Below are positions 1 to 8,615 of a DNA stretch of 64,000 nt, one piece after another (within the stretch, counting starts at the first letter, position 1; each line of letters starts with the position of its first letter). The notes beneath the pieces are model-generated. The model was given only the letters and a program-made list of their open reading frames with translations, did not search any database and was not told where the DNA came from. Made by a program: the position numbers and the translations under genes. Source of the DNA: Clostridium sp031626875 (GTDB lineage Bacteria > Bacillota > Clostridia > Clostridiales > Clostridiaceae); contig NZ_JANDMF010000011.1 of assembly GCF_031626875.1 (NCBI RefSeq), positions 1 through 64,000 of the forward strand, read 5' to 3'.

Positions 1-50
1 TTCTTTGTTAACATTTTTATCACCCAAGAATATTTTATTATAAAAACGAA

Positions 51-75
51 AGAGTGTCGACTTTGTCGACACTCT
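51..75 (-). terminator. Rho-independent terminator after srtB
   Basis: A perfect inverted repeat with 11-bp arms (AGAGTGTCGAC / GTCGACACTCT) and a 3-nt loop lies just past the sortase stop. Read on the minus strand it is followed by TTCGTTTTTA, a reasonable T-rich tail. It probably ends the deoD-srtB transcript. Confidence 0.65.
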
Positions 76-77
76 GA

Positions 78-97
78 AATCAGCCATATGGCTGATT
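78..97. other. 20-bp perfect palindrome next to srtB stop
   Basis: A perfect palindrome with half-site AATCAGCCAT abuts the sortase stop codon, and is followed on the plus strand by TTTTA. It may terminate a plus-strand gene outside the window, or form a double hairpin with the neighbouring terminator. No loop is left unpaired, so its stability as RNA is uncertain. Confidence 0.35.
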
Positions 98-859
98 TTA
101 ATAATCTGTACTAGAAACTAATTTTGCACATACAAGAAGTCTTCCATCATTAACATCATAATCACAAGTGGATAAAATTATCATTTTATCATCTTGCCCA
201 AATGGTTTTCTCTCTAACCCAAACATCGATTTTCCTTTTAGGTTATTTATATATTTTAAGTATGATTGAGAAGATGAAAATTTATTTACATATGAATCAC
301 TATTTGCCTTTTCAAAAAATACAGAAAAAACTTCATATTGAAAAACTTTGTTTTTTGTGTTTATATAAATAGGAGTATCTTTAGCAAAGGTTTGATCCTT
401 AAATTTCATTAAATCCGCAAACATACTTCCATCCTTCATATGATGACCATGCACTATAGTATTCTTATCAACAAACGGCTCTTTATTATCTGCTGAAACA
501 AATATAGACCCTCCACTATTCTTCTCTTTCTTAAAATTATGATTTAAATAATAGTCATTGTTATCCGTTTGAGCTAAAGGATAACTTATTTTAGTATTAG
601 GAATATAAATCCAACCTCTAAAGTCGTTATTCATTTGATATAATTTATCATAGTTTTCTGGCATAAAAGTAAATTTATTTTTTCCATTGTCTTCTACTAC
701 CTCTGGAGAATATTCTCTTACTTCATCATAAGACTTAGAGTTATTATTATATTCACTTAAAATACTATACAATTTATATGCACATACAAGAAAAACTGCT
801 AGTGAAATAAAAAATATAATTTTTCTTATAATTTCTTTGACATTTACCTTCTTCCCCAT
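98..859 (-). CDS. srtB: class B sortase
   Basis: This is a membrane-anchored transpeptidase that attaches surface proteins to peptidoglycan. The 253-residue protein has one N-terminal membrane segment (about residues 12-32) and an extracytoplasmic sortase domain. The catalytic set is visible: His near 139 in IVHGHHMKDGSMF, Cys 232 in ILSTC, and Arg 240 in DGRLLVCAKL. The SrtB-type GWIYIPNTKISYPL segment lies at about 82-95. The gene starts 12 bp after deoD, so the two are probably co-transcribed; the link looks positional rather than functional. No substrate with a sorting signal was seen in the window, so the target is unknown. The ribosome site (TTAGG) is weak, which fits translational dependence on deoD. 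Confidence 0.9.
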   Translation of the reverse strand: MGKKVNVKEIIRKIIFFISLAVFLVCAYKLYSILSEYNNNSKSYDEVREYSPEVVEDNGKNKFTFMPENYDKLYQMNNDFRGWIYIPNTKISYPLAQTDNNDYYLNHNFKKEKNSGGSIFVSADNKEPFVDKNTIVHGHHMKDGSMFADLMKFKDQTFAKDTPIYINTKNKVFQYEVFSVFFEKANSDSYVNKFSSSQSYLKYINNLKGKSMFGLERKPFGQDDKMIILSTCDYDVNDGRLLVCAKLVSSTDY

Positions 860-871
860 AATGCTATATAC

Positions 872-1576
872 CTAACCTAACTCTAAAGCAATTTCCATCA
901 TTTGTGTAAAGGTAGTCTCTCTCTCCTCTGGAGTTGTCTCTTCCCCTTTAAACATATGATCAGATATTGTAAGTATTGATAGAGCTTCAACTCCATACTT
1001 AGCAGCCACAGTATATAGTTCTGCTGTCTCCATTTCTACAGCTAAACAACCATAATCTGCCCATAATTTAATTGATCCATTTGTATCATCATAAAATAAA
1101 TCTGAAGATAATACATTACCTACTTTAACATTAACACCCTTCTCTGAAGCTTTATTATAAGCTTTTAATAATAGTTCAAAATTTGCAGTTGGAGCATAAT
1201 CCATACCATTAAATCTTCTTTTATTAATACCTGAATTTGTTGATGCACTTTGAGCTAATACAATATCTCTAACATTAACATTATCATTCATAGATCCAGC
1301 TGAACCTATCCTTATTAATCTCTTTGCTCCATAAAATCTAATTAGTTCGTTTACATAGATAGAATGAGATGGTAGCCCCATACCTGTCCCTTGTACTGAT
1401 ATTCTTTTTCCTTTATATGTGCCAGTGTATCCATACATACCTCTTACAGTATTATAGCACTTAGCATTTTCTAAATAATTATCAGCTATAAATTTTGCTC
1501 TTAGTGGATCTCCTGGTAAAAGAACTGTTTCTGAAATAGATCCTTCTTCTGCCATTATGTGTAAATGTTTTGCCAT
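872..1576 (-). CDS. deoD: purine-nucleoside phosphorylase DeoD-type
   Basis: This cytoplasmic enzyme phosphorolyses purine (deoxy)nucleosides to free base and (deoxy)ribose-1-phosphate in the salvage pathway. The 234-residue length is standard for the hexameric DeoD family. Recognisable motifs are the N-terminal LLPGDPLRAK phosphate-binding segment, GTGMGLPSHSIYVNEL, RIGSAGS, and the C-terminal CLAVEMETAELY nucleoside site followed by ILTISDH. A strong AGGAGG sits 6 bp before the ATG. It is the first gene of a likely two-gene transcript with srtB. Confidence 0.95.
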   Translation of the reverse strand: MAKHLHIMAEEGSISETVLLPGDPLRAKFIADNYLENAKCYNTVRGMYGYTGTYKGKRISVQGTGMGLPSHSIYVNELIRFYGAKRLIRIGSAGSMNDNVNVRDIVLAQSASTNSGINKRRFNGMDYAPTANFELLLKAYNKASEKGVNVKVGNVLSSDLFYDDTNGSIKLWADYGCLAVEMETAELYTVAAKYGVEALSILTISDHMFKGEETTPEERETTFTQMMEIALELG

Positions 1577-1767
1577 TATTAACTCCTCCTAATGTATCCT
1601 TCAAAATATAATAAATTTTTCTATATTTCTATTATACTAATTGTATTTCTCAAATAAAAGGATAAAATAACTTATATATTTATTTTATGATATAATTAAT
1701 TGATTATATATTCCTTAGTCAATTTTTAACAATTATAATATGCATTTTACATTTTAGGAGAGATAAT

Positions 1768-2301
1768 ATGAATGAATTAGAAACAAGAATAATTAAGATT
1801 GATGTTGCTAATATTAGACACATCCTTGTTGAGAATGGTGCAAATAAAGTAAAAGAAGAAAATCAAATTAATAATATATATGATTTTGAAGATGACCGAC
1901 TTTTAAAAAATAGAGGTTATGCTCGAATAAGAACTATTGATGATTTATTAAATAAAAAAGAAATATATTTTATGACAACAAAAAAACTTATATCACAAGG
2001 CCGCTTTAAAGAGATGGAAGAAAATGAGATATTAGTAGAAGATAAAACTGCTGCTGAAGGTATTTTTAATTCACTTGGATTAATTCTTAAACAATCCATA
2101 AAGAAGTTTCGAGAAAGTTATGAATTAGAAGACGGTCTAGTAGAGATTGATATTAATGATGCTACTTTTTGCCCATTTCCATATATAGAAATAGAAACAG
2201 ATTCTGAAAAAAAACTTGAAAGAATTGTTAAATTGCTTGGCTATACTATGGAAGATACAACTTCCAAAACTATCTATGAATTAATTGAAGAAAATAAGTA
2301 A
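1768..2301 (+). CDS. CYTH-domain protein (class IV adenylate cyclase / thiamine triphosphatase family)
   Basis: The 177-residue protein fits the CYTH triphosphate-tunnel fold. It begins with an ELETRIIKID strand carrying the acidic signature, then RGYARIRTIDD, then a basic strand (MTTKK), and ends with acidic strands YELEDGLVEIDIND and FPYIEIETDSE. Family members bind triphosphates with divalent metal and act as adenylate cyclase, thiamine triphosphatase or tripolyphosphatase; which applies here cannot be told from sequence. An AGGAGAGATAAT ribosome site precedes the ATG, with a TATAAT about 30 bp upstream. It is a single gene, with its stop overlapping a terminator shared with the convergent gene. 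Confidence 0.8.
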   Translation: MNELETRIIKIDVANIRHILVENGANKVKEENQINNIYDFEDDRLLKNRGYARIRTIDDLLNKKEIYFMTTKKLISQGRFKEMEENEILVEDKTAAEGIFNSLGLILKQSIKKFRESYELEDGLVEIDINDATFCPFPYIEIETDSEKKLERIVKLLGYTMEDTTSKTIYELIEENK

Positions 2302-2324
2302 AAAAGTGGCTTAAGCCACTTTTT
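2301..2324. terminator. Bidirectional terminator
   Basis: A 10-bp-arm hairpin (AAAAAGTGGC, loop TTAA, GCCACTTTTT) lies between the convergent CYTH and NlpC/P60 genes. A-run and T-run on both sides let it work in either direction. Confidence 0.85.
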
Positions 2325-2327
2325 TAC

Positions 2328-3848
2328 TTATTTTGCTGTTCTTCCTTCAGCTATTCCACATTGAAGATAATGATCATAATATGCTTTATTATCTTCTCCA
2401 AATGCATTTTTTAAATCTGAATACTTATTTTTATAAGTATTTAAATCAAATTCTTCACTGCCTCTTCTTCCTTCTTTCATTCCACATGTTAAGAAGTGAT
2501 TGATTATTCCGTTATAATCATTTCCATATGCTTGTACTACATCTGGATTGTTTTTAATGTAATATCCCATATCAAATACAGGTGAAAGTTTTCTATTTTC
2601 TTTATATCCATTACTTAAGAAATGATCATATGCAGCTTGGTAGTTATCTTTTCCAAAAGCAGCTATAAGATCAGGATTGTTATTTAAATAATAGCTTATA
2701 TCAAATGCTTCTGATGCAGTACGTCCTTCTTTTATTCCATTAGTTATAAAATGCTTAGCTAATTGTATTTCATCACATCCAAAAGCTTGTTTCAAATCTG
2801 TATATTTATCTGCATAGAATTTTGCATTAAATATTAAATCTCCTGTAGCTGTCTTAAATACTATACGATTTGCAATACGTCCCTCATTTATTCCACTTGT
2901 TAAATAATGATCATAATATGATTGATTATTATCTCCAAATGCATTTCTTAAATCTTCATAATTGAATTTATACACATCTAAATTGAAGTTTACACTTGCA
3001 TTTCTTCCTTCTTTCATTCCATTAGTTAAGAAATGTCTCATAATTCCTTCATGATCTGTTCCATATGTATTAGCTACATCTGGATTATTTTTTATATATG
3101 TTTCCATATTAAATACTGGTGAAAGATCTCTTGATTCCTTATAACCAGAAGTTATGAAATGGTTATATGCAGCTTCATAATTATTTCCACCAAATGCATT
3201 AATAAGATCTTGATTATGACTTAAGTAATAACTTACATCAAAAACTTCTGATGCAGAACGTCCTTCCTTTATTCCACTAGTATAAAAATGATTATTAAGT
3301 TGATCAACATCATTTCCAAAAGTATTTCTTAAATCTTCATACTTATCATGATATAAATTTGCATTAAATAATAGATTTTCAAGACTAGATCTACTAGGTC
3401 CTTCTATTATTCTTCTAGCTCTCCAGAATTTCCAAATTGATGATATTTTTACTACATCTCCTGTTTGAGGTGCATGTATTATTTGTCCATTACCAACATA
3501 GATACCTACATGACCAGAGTGTGGAAACACTAAATCTCCAGGCTGTAATTCACTTTGCGATACCTCCCTACCTGCGTTAATTTGTGTATATGTATCTGGG
3601 CCAATATCAATATTAGCTACTTTTTTATACACATATGATGTAAACCCTGAGCAGTCAAAACTATCAGGTCCTTTTGCTCCCCATACATATGGTTTTCCTA
3701 AATAATTCTTAGCTTCATTCACAATAGCTTGTCCACTAACTGAAGCTGCATTAGCCACACTAAAACTCCCTAGCGTAATCGTTACCATCATTAAAATTGA
3801 TAGTACAAAACTAAAAAATACTTTTATACTCTTATTATTTTTTGACAT
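2328..3848 (-). CDS. secreted NlpC/P60 peptidoglycan hydrolase with eight ~43-residue repeats
   Basis: The protein has 506 residues. It begins with a signal peptide (cleavage after about VANA), followed by an NlpC/P60 domain (about 38-150) with catalytic Cys in DSFDCSGFTSYVY and His in HSGHVGIYVGNG. These enzymes cut D-Glu-diaminopimelate peptide bonds in the wall. Eight repeats of the form Y..N.DL..AFG.....HF..SG.KEGR follow; this repeat type also occurs in other secreted bacterial proteins and may bind the wall or other partners. Repeats 1-4 match repeats 5-8 in order. I chose the ATG at 3848, preceded by GATAGGAGGATAAAT. The ATG 10 codons earlier falls at the predicted transcription start. 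The hydrolase domain is nearly the same as that at 16028-17290. Confidence 0.88.
   Translation of the reverse strand: MSKNNKSIKVFFSFVLSILMMVTITLGSFSVANAASVSGQAIVNEAKNYLGKPYVWGAKGPDSFDCSGFTSYVYKKVANIDIGPDTYTQINAGREVSQSELQPGDLVFPHSGHVGIYVGNGQIIHAPQTGDVVKISSIWKFWRARRIIEGPSRSSLENLLFNANLYHDKYEDLRNTFGNDVDQLNNHFYTSGIKEGRSASEVFDVSYYLSHNQDLINAFGGNNYEAAYNHFITSGYKESRDLSPVFNMETYIKNNPDVANTYGTDHEGIMRHFLTNGMKEGRNASVNFNLDVYKFNYEDLRNAFGDNNQSYYDHYLTSGINEGRIANRIVFKTATGDLIFNAKFYADKYTDLKQAFGCDEIQLAKHFITNGIKEGRTASEAFDISYYLNNNPDLIAAFGKDNYQAAYDHFLSNGYKENRKLSPVFDMGYYIKNNPDVVQAYGNDYNGIINHFLTCGMKEGRRGSEEFDLNTYKNKYSDLKNAFGEDNKAYYDHYLQCGIAEGRTAK
2331..3380 (-). repeat. Two tandem four-repeat blocks inside the NlpC/P60 gene
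   Basis: The C-terminal part holds eight related units in the order A-B-C-D-A'-B'-C'-D'. For example, unit B (FDVSYYLSHNQDL) matches B' (FDISYYLNNNPDL), and unit C (YIKNNPDVANTYG) matches C' (YIKNNPDVVQAYG). Boundaries are approximate. The pattern implies duplication of a whole four-unit block rather than one-by-one expansion. Confidence 0.8.
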
Positions 3849-3878
3849 ATTTATCCTCCTATCTAACATATGTTCCAT

Positions 3879-3907
3879 ATTATATATTATAATGATAAAT
3901 TAGTCAA
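3879..3907 (-). promoter_or_regulatory. Sigma-A promoter of NlpC/P60 gene
   Basis: On the minus strand TTGACT (3902-3907) and a perfect TATAAT (3879-3884) are 17 bp apart, about 30 bp before the chosen ATG. Confidence 0.75.
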
Positions 3908-4096
3908 TATAGGTTTAATATTGTTTTTATAGTATATTTTGTATAATAGTGAAGAATTATATATGACTCTTTGTTTTATTCTAATTACATTTTTTGGTTA
4001 CGAAATGTATATTTTATCAAATAATATCTAATCCAAGCATGATAAAAAATCAAGAATACTATAAAAAATATTCTATTAAATACTTTTGTTAAAGAA
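3908..4096. other. Intergenic AT-rich stretch with no gene
   Basis: Between the NlpC/P60 promoter and the tyrA terminator I see only AT-rich sequence. No reading frame has a ribosome site and no clear hairpin stands out. Confidence 0.6.
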
Positions 4097-4121
4097 AAAA
4101 AAGTGGCAATGCCACTTTTTT
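4097..4121 (-). terminator. Terminator of the aromatic operon
   Basis: AAAAAGTGGC, loop AAT, GCCACTTTTT lies 67 bp past the tyrA stop. It has T-runs on both strands, and I assign it to the operon because of its position. Confidence 0.85.
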
Positions 4122-4187
4122 AATTTGTATTGTTGATTTATAAAAATTATAGATATTCATTTTCAACACTAACCTTTAAATTGTACC

Positions 4188-5021
4188 TTACAGCTTTTCT
4201 CTTCTTTTAGTAGACTTTCTAAAGAACTCCATAAGCATTTCTTTGTCATCTTCATATATAGCTTTCTTTATCAAATCTAACTCTAATTCAAAATTATTTA
4301 TTGCTTTCAACAAATTATTCTTATTTCCCAGGAAAAGTTCACTCCAAAGTTCTTCATTTATATTAGCTATACGAGTTAAATCTCTATAACTATCCCCAAT
4401 AAAGCTTCCTGTATCTCTATCTTCTTCATCACTATTTATAAGAGCTACAGCCATAGCATGAGGTAATTGTGAAGTAAACCCTATCATTTCGTCATGAAAT
4501 TCTGGTGTTATTCTACGTATTCTTTTAAAACCTATTTCCTTAGCTAAATTTTCTACAACTTTTATGTTTTCTTCCTTATTTCTTTTAATAGGAGTTATTA
4601 AATAATTTGCATTCATAAATACTTTATCAGTTGCAAAATCAATTCCTTTTTTCTCTCTCCCTGCCATAGGGTGACCAAAAACAAAGTCAACATCCTCTGG
4701 TAGAATATCTATTATTTCTTTAATAAACATTCCTTTTATACCAGTTGCATCAGTTATTATAGCACCACTTTTAAAATTATCTTTATTTCTATTCACAAAA
4801 TCAATCACTAATTTTGGATATATAGACATAATTATCAAATCAGCTTCTTTAAAAAAGTTTTCACCTGAAGTACACCCTTCTTTAATTATACCAAGTACTT
4901 TTGCTTTTTTTAATGTTTCTTCATTTACATCAACACCATAAACATTTTTGTACCCTATTCTATTTAGTGCCATTGCAAAAGAACCACCTATTACTCCAAG
5001 CCCCACAATAACAATATTCAT
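4188..5021 (-). CDS. tyrA: prephenate dehydrogenase
   Basis: The enzyme oxidatively decarboxylates prephenate to 4-hydroxyphenylpyruvate, the committed step to tyrosine. The NAD-binding glycine motif VGLGVIGGSFA is at the N-terminus. It is followed by the family signatures DATGIKG, FGHPMAGREKKG, and SQLPHAMAVAL. The 277 residues hold no chorismate mutase or ACT domain, so Tyr feedback by an ACT domain is not expected. I chose the ATG at 5021; an in-frame GTG three codons earlier is part of the ribosome site (TTAGGTGGG), which overlaps the aroF stop. Last gene of the aromatic operon. Confidence 0.93.
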   Translation of the reverse strand: MNIVIVGLGVIGGSFAMALNRIGYKNVYGVDVNEETLKKAKVLGIIKEGCTSGENFFKEADLIIMSIYPKLVIDFVNRNKDNFKSGAIITDATGIKGMFIKEIIDILPEDVDFVFGHPMAGREKKGIDFATDKVFMNANYLITPIKRNKEENIKVVENLAKEIGFKRIRRITPEFHDEMIGFTSQLPHAMAVALINSDEEDRDTGSFIGDSYRDLTRIANINEELWSELFLGNKNNLLKAINNFELELDLIKKAIYEDDKEMLMEFFRKSTKRREKL

Positions 5022-5030
5022 TTTACCCAC

Positions 5031-6044
5031 CTAAATCTCTTTTCCTTCAAGCTCAGCTAGAACCTTAATTTTTTCCATTAAACTTCTAAAGTTTTCTGGT
5101 TTTATTGATTGTTGTCCATCACTTAATGCATTCTCAGGATCATTGTGTACTTCTATCATAAGTCCATCTGCACCAGCTACTATTGCAGCCTTAGCCATGG
5201 GTTCTACTAAGTACCAGAATCCACCAGCATGGCTTGGATCAATTATAATTGGTAAATGAGATAATCTCTTAACAACTGGAATTGCACTTAAATCTAATGT
5301 ATTTCTTGTGTAAGTTTCAAATGTTCTTATTCCTCTTTCACAAAGAATTACATTTTCATTTCCACCTGCCATTATGTATTCAGCCGACATTAACCATTCT
5401 TCAATAGTTGCAGATAAACCTCTCTTTAAAAGAACTGGTTTATTCGTCTTTCCTATTTGTTTTAACAAATCAAAGTTTTGCATATTTCTTGCACCTATTT
5501 GAATTACATCAACATTTTCAACAAAATCATCTATGTAATCCGTTGACATAAGTTCTGTAACAATTTGAAGTCCTGTTTCCTGTTTAGCTGCTTTTAACAA
5601 TTTTAATCCTTCAAGTTCTAATCCTTGAAAACTGTACGGTGATGTTCTAGGTTTAAATGCTCCACCTCTTAAGAAATTACCACCTGATTCTTTAACGCTC
5701 TTGGCCACTTCAATTATTTGTTCCTCTGACTCAACTGAACAAGGTCCAGCCATGATTCCTAAATTTTTTCCACCTATCTTAACACCATTAACATCAACTA
5801 CTGTTGGTTCTGGTTTAAATAACTTATTTGCCTTTTTGAAAGGTTCTTGTACCTTTAACACTTTATCTACTCCCTCTATTCTTAAAAGCTTATTAGCCTC
5901 TAAGACAGATGTATCTCCAACACATCCAATTATACAGTTAGTTGTCCCCCTTGAAAGGTTTATGCCAAGCCCCTTAGACTCAACGATACCAACCACCTTA
6001 TTAATTTGTTCTTCTCCGCATTTTGCGTTCATAATAATAATCAT
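5031..6044 (-). CDS. aroF: 3-deoxy-7-phosphoheptulonate synthase, second copy
   Basis: It condenses phosphoenolpyruvate and erythrose-4-phosphate to DAHP, the entry to the shikimate pathway. The 337-residue protein has an N-terminal ferredoxin-like regulatory domain (about 1-70) and a type I-beta barrel: AGPCSVES, GGAFKPRTSPYSFQG, IGARNMQNF, LLKRG, and IIIDPSHAGG. The barrel is very close to the paralog at 12059-13072. The N-terminal domains differ much more, and so does DPSHAGGFWYLVEP against DPSHATGKWWMVDP. This fits isoenzymes with different feedback ligands, though I cannot assign the ligand. Ribosome site AGGAGG lies 7 bp before the ATG. Confidence 0.93.
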   Translation of the reverse strand: MIIIMNAKCGEEQINKVVGIVESKGLGINLSRGTTNCIIGCVGDTSVLEANKLLRIEGVDKVLKVQEPFKKANKLFKPEPTVVDVNGVKIGGKNLGIMAGPCSVESEEQIIEVAKSVKESGGNFLRGGAFKPRTSPYSFQGLELEGLKLLKAAKQETGLQIVTELMSTDYIDDFVENVDVIQIGARNMQNFDLLKQIGKTNKPVLLKRGLSATIEEWLMSAEYIMAGGNENVILCERGIRTFETYTRNTLDLSAIPVVKRLSHLPIIIDPSHAGGFWYLVEPMAKAAIVAGADGLMIEVHNDPENALSDGQQSIKPENFRSLMEKIKVLAELEGKEI

Positions 6045-6118
6045 TTCATATCCTCCTGTACTAAATAAATATTCTTTTTCTGTACTACTATCCTAAATTA
6101 ATATATGGTAATGCTCTA

Positions 6119-6640
6119 TTAGAGCTTTATCCCTAAACTTTTAGCAATTTTTTCTTTACACTTATTAAGAACCTCATCTAAGTTTCCAACATTTTCAACC
6201 ATTATATCAGCAGCTTCATTATAAAGTGTATATCTTTCATTATGTAATTCATATAATTTATTTGCACCATCTTTCAATAATGGTCTTTTATTTATATCTA
6301 CATCTTTAATTATATCTTCTACAGCCCTATCAATAAATAGAATTATACAATCTTTTTTTAAAATATCTATATTTCTCTTTATTTTTACAACTCCACCACC
6401 AGAAGAAATGACAGCCTTATCTTTTTTAGATAACTCTTCACATGCCTTCCACTCCCATTTTCTAAATATACTTTCACTTTCTTCAAATAATTCTGGTATA
6501 GTCTTCTTTGAAATTTTTTGTATATATTCATCCATATCATAAAATTTAAATTTAAATTCTTCTGCAAGACTTTTACCCAAAGTACTTTTACCACATCCTG
6601 GCATCCCAATTAAAACTATATTATTTTTTTTTGATACCAT
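6119..6640 (-). CDS. aroK: shikimate kinase
   Basis: It phosphorylates shikimate with ATP to shikimate-3-phosphate. The 173-residue protein has the P-loop GMPGCGKST (12-20), a DMDEYI shikimate-contact segment, an FRKWEW arginine, the SSGGGVV loop and the RPLL lid region near residue 118. The ribosome site is TTAGGAGGAAG. The gene sits 14 bp after aroE, and 74 bp separate it from the downstream aroF, the largest gap inside the operon. No terminator is visible in that gap. Confidence 0.93.
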   Translation of the reverse strand: MVSKKNNIVLIGMPGCGKSTLGKSLAEEFKFKFYDMDEYIQKISKKTIPELFEESESIFRKWEWKACEELSKKDKAVISSGGGVVKIKRNIDILKKDCIILFIDRAVEDIIKDVDINKRPLLKDGANKLYELHNERYTLYNEAADIMVENVGNLDEVLNKCKEKIAKSLGIKL

Positions 6641-6654
6641 TTAAATTCTTCCTC

Positions 6655-7464
6655 CTAATTAAACTTAGTTTCTAATTCATCATAGATTTCACTTAATACT
6701 TTTAGGTCAATACTTCTTTCTTGCCATATCTCTTCTGATTTAATTGCTTGCCCAACTAGCATATATAGGCCACCACAAATCTTTTTGTTAAGTTCCTGTC
6801 CAATCCTTAAAAACTCTGTTATTTTAGGATTATAAATAATATCAACTAAAATATCATATTTTTCAATTATATCCTTACTTACTGGTGATATACCTACTTT
6901 AGGATACATTCCTACTGGAGTAGTATTTATAATTATATCTCCATTAATCTTTTCTAATTCTTTATAATTTACTATTTTAATCTTAGAATTTGTATTAATA
7001 ACTTTATTTTTATCTCTACTTACAAGATAAACTTTTCTTGCATCTTTATCTAAAAGATAAGTAACTACTGCTTTAGAAGCTCCTCCAGCACCTAAAACTA
7101 CACAAGTTTTCTCTTTGACATCTATATTATTTATTGAAAGCATACTAGCAAATCCGAAATAATCAGTGTTATATCCATATAACTTGCCATCCTTAAGAGC
7201 AATAGTATTTATAGCACCTATAGCTTTAGCCTCTTCAGATATTGCATCAAGTTGATTTATAACTACTTCCTTATATGGAATAGTTACATTAACCCCTTTT
7301 ATTTTCAATAATTTAAGAGATTCTCCAAGATTTTTTATATCTTCCTTTGGAATTTCAAAAAGCTTATAACCTGCCTTAATGCCTAAAGCTTCAAATATTT
7401 TACTGTTTATTTCTGGAGAAAGACTATGGGATAACTTTTCACCAACTAAACCATAAAACTCCAT
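6655..7464 (-). CDS. aroE: shikimate 5-dehydrogenase
   Basis: It reduces 3-dehydroshikimate to shikimate with NADPH. The 269 residues show the substrate site KLSHSLSPEIN, the catalytic Lys region NVTIPYKE, NTDYFGF, the dinucleotide-binding GAGGASKAVV at about 126-135, and INTTPVGM. AGGAGGAGAATA precedes the ATG, 11 bp after the pheA stop. No dehydroquinate dehydratase gene (aroD/aroQ) or dehydroquinate-specific fusion is present here, so that step must be encoded elsewhere. Confidence 0.93.
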   Translation of the reverse strand: MEFYGLVGEKLSHSLSPEINSKIFEALGIKAGYKLFEIPKEDIKNLGESLKLLKIKGVNVTIPYKEVVINQLDAISEEAKAIGAINTIALKDGKLYGYNTDYFGFASMLSINNIDVKEKTCVVLGAGGASKAVVTYLLDKDARKVYLVSRDKNKVINTNSKIKIVNYKELEKINGDIIINTTPVGMYPKVGISPVSKDIIEKYDILVDIIYNPKITEFLRIGQELNKKICGGLYMLVGQAIKSEEIWQERSIDLKVLSEIYDELETKFN

Positions 7465-7475
7465 TATTCTCCTCC

Positions 7476-8615
7476 TTAACTAACTTTTTTCTCATAAGCC
7501 CCCAATAGCTTGAAATATGCAGAATTTGTTTCAATAAGTTTTAAGGCATTAATAACCTCTTCACTCTCAATATGTCCTTCAAAATCTACATATAAGAAAT
7601 ACTTCCATGAGCTATCTTTCATAGGCCTTGATTCTATTTTTATCATATTTATATTATTTTCTGCAAAATGTCTAAGTAACCTATATAATGTTCCTGCTTC
7701 ATTTTCAAGTGAAAACACAACACTTACCTTATTAGCATCTTTAACTACATTTAGTTCTTTAGATATGATAATAAACCTTGTATAGTTGTCTTTTTGGTTA
7801 TTTATACATTCCTTAATTATTTCAAGTCCATAAATTTTAGCAGCACGCTTACTTGCAATTGCAGCTTTTGTTTTATCTGAAAGGTCCTTTATAAGTTTTG
7901 CACTAGTTGCAGTATTATGAAAAGGAATCATCTTCCAATTCTGATATCTTCTTAAGAAGTCACTACTTTGCTCAATTCCTTGTGGATGGGAATATACTTC
8001 AGTTATATCTTCTACTCTTGCTCCTCTTATTCCAACAAGATTTTGATCTATTCTTATACATTCTTCTCCAACAATATAAAATCCATAGCTTCTTAAAAGA
8101 TCTAGATTCTCTGAAATAGCTCCTGTAGATGAATTTTCAATTGGAAGTATTCCATAATCAACTTCACCTGATTCTATTGCTTTAAATATATCACTGAATC
8201 CTTCATATGAAATCCTATCACTATTATCTCCAAAAAACTTTATAGCTGCTTCTTCTGTGAAAGAACCCATGACCCCTGGAAATCCAACCTTCTTTCCTTT
8301 ATCTATTTCTGATCTTTTAATTTCTATTTCTACTAATTTTTTACTCTCTTCTATTTTTCTTCTTTGCAGCCCTTTTCCAATTTCCATTGTTGCATTAAAA
8401 AACTTAACTATTTCATCTGAATAATCTTCATTTTGCAGATTGTCTATAGCCTTCTTTAATACAGTATCTTCTCTATTTTTATGAAATATTTCAACTTTAT
8501 TTTCTTTCTTATATTCAGCAATCTTTAAAACCATATTCATTCTTTTTTCAAATAATACAGCCAATTCTTTGTCTATACCATCTATTTCTTTTCTGTACTC
8601 CTCTAAATCTGCCAT
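7476..8615 (-). CDS. pheA: bifunctional chorismate mutase / prephenate dehydratase
   Basis: The 379-residue enzyme converts chorismate to prephenate and then to phenylpyruvate. It has an AroQ-type mutase (about 1-85, EYRKEIDGIDKELAVLFEKRM), a dehydratase domain (about 108-285, with FPGVMGSFTEEAA, PIENSSTGAISENLDLL and the NYTRFIII threonine), and a C-terminal ACT domain (about 298-375, AGTLYRLLRHFAENNINM then KIESRP). The ESRP and ACT features are those that bind Phe for feedback inhibition in the family. It overlaps the end of aroC by 13 bp, so translation is likely coupled. It also supplies prephenate to TyrA. Confidence 0.95.
   Translation of the reverse strand: MADLEEYRKEIDGIDKELAVLFEKRMNMVLKIAEYKKENKVEIFHKNREDTVLKKAIDNLQNEDYSDEIVKFFNATMEIGKGLQRRKIEESKKLVEIEIKRSEIDKGKKVGFPGVMGSFTEEAAIKFFGDNSDRISYEGFSDIFKAIESGEVDYGILPIENSSTGAISENLDLLRSYGFYIVGEECIRIDQNLVGIRGARVEDITEVYSHPQGIEQSSDFLRRYQNWKMIPFHNTATSAKLIKDLSDKTKAAIASKRAAKIYGLEIIKECINNQKDNYTRFIIISKELNVVKDANKVSVVFSLENEAGTLYRLLRHFAENNINMIKIESRPMKDSSWKYFLYVDFEGHIESEEVINALKLIETNSAYFKLLGAYEKKVS

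Noticed and set aside
5701..6096. Long plus-strand reading frame opposite aroF
   Set aside because: It is antisense to a clear DAHP synthase gene, has no ribosome site and shows no protein family. Similar frames opposite aroA, pheA, tyrS, galU and the FliK-like gene were rejected for the same reasons.
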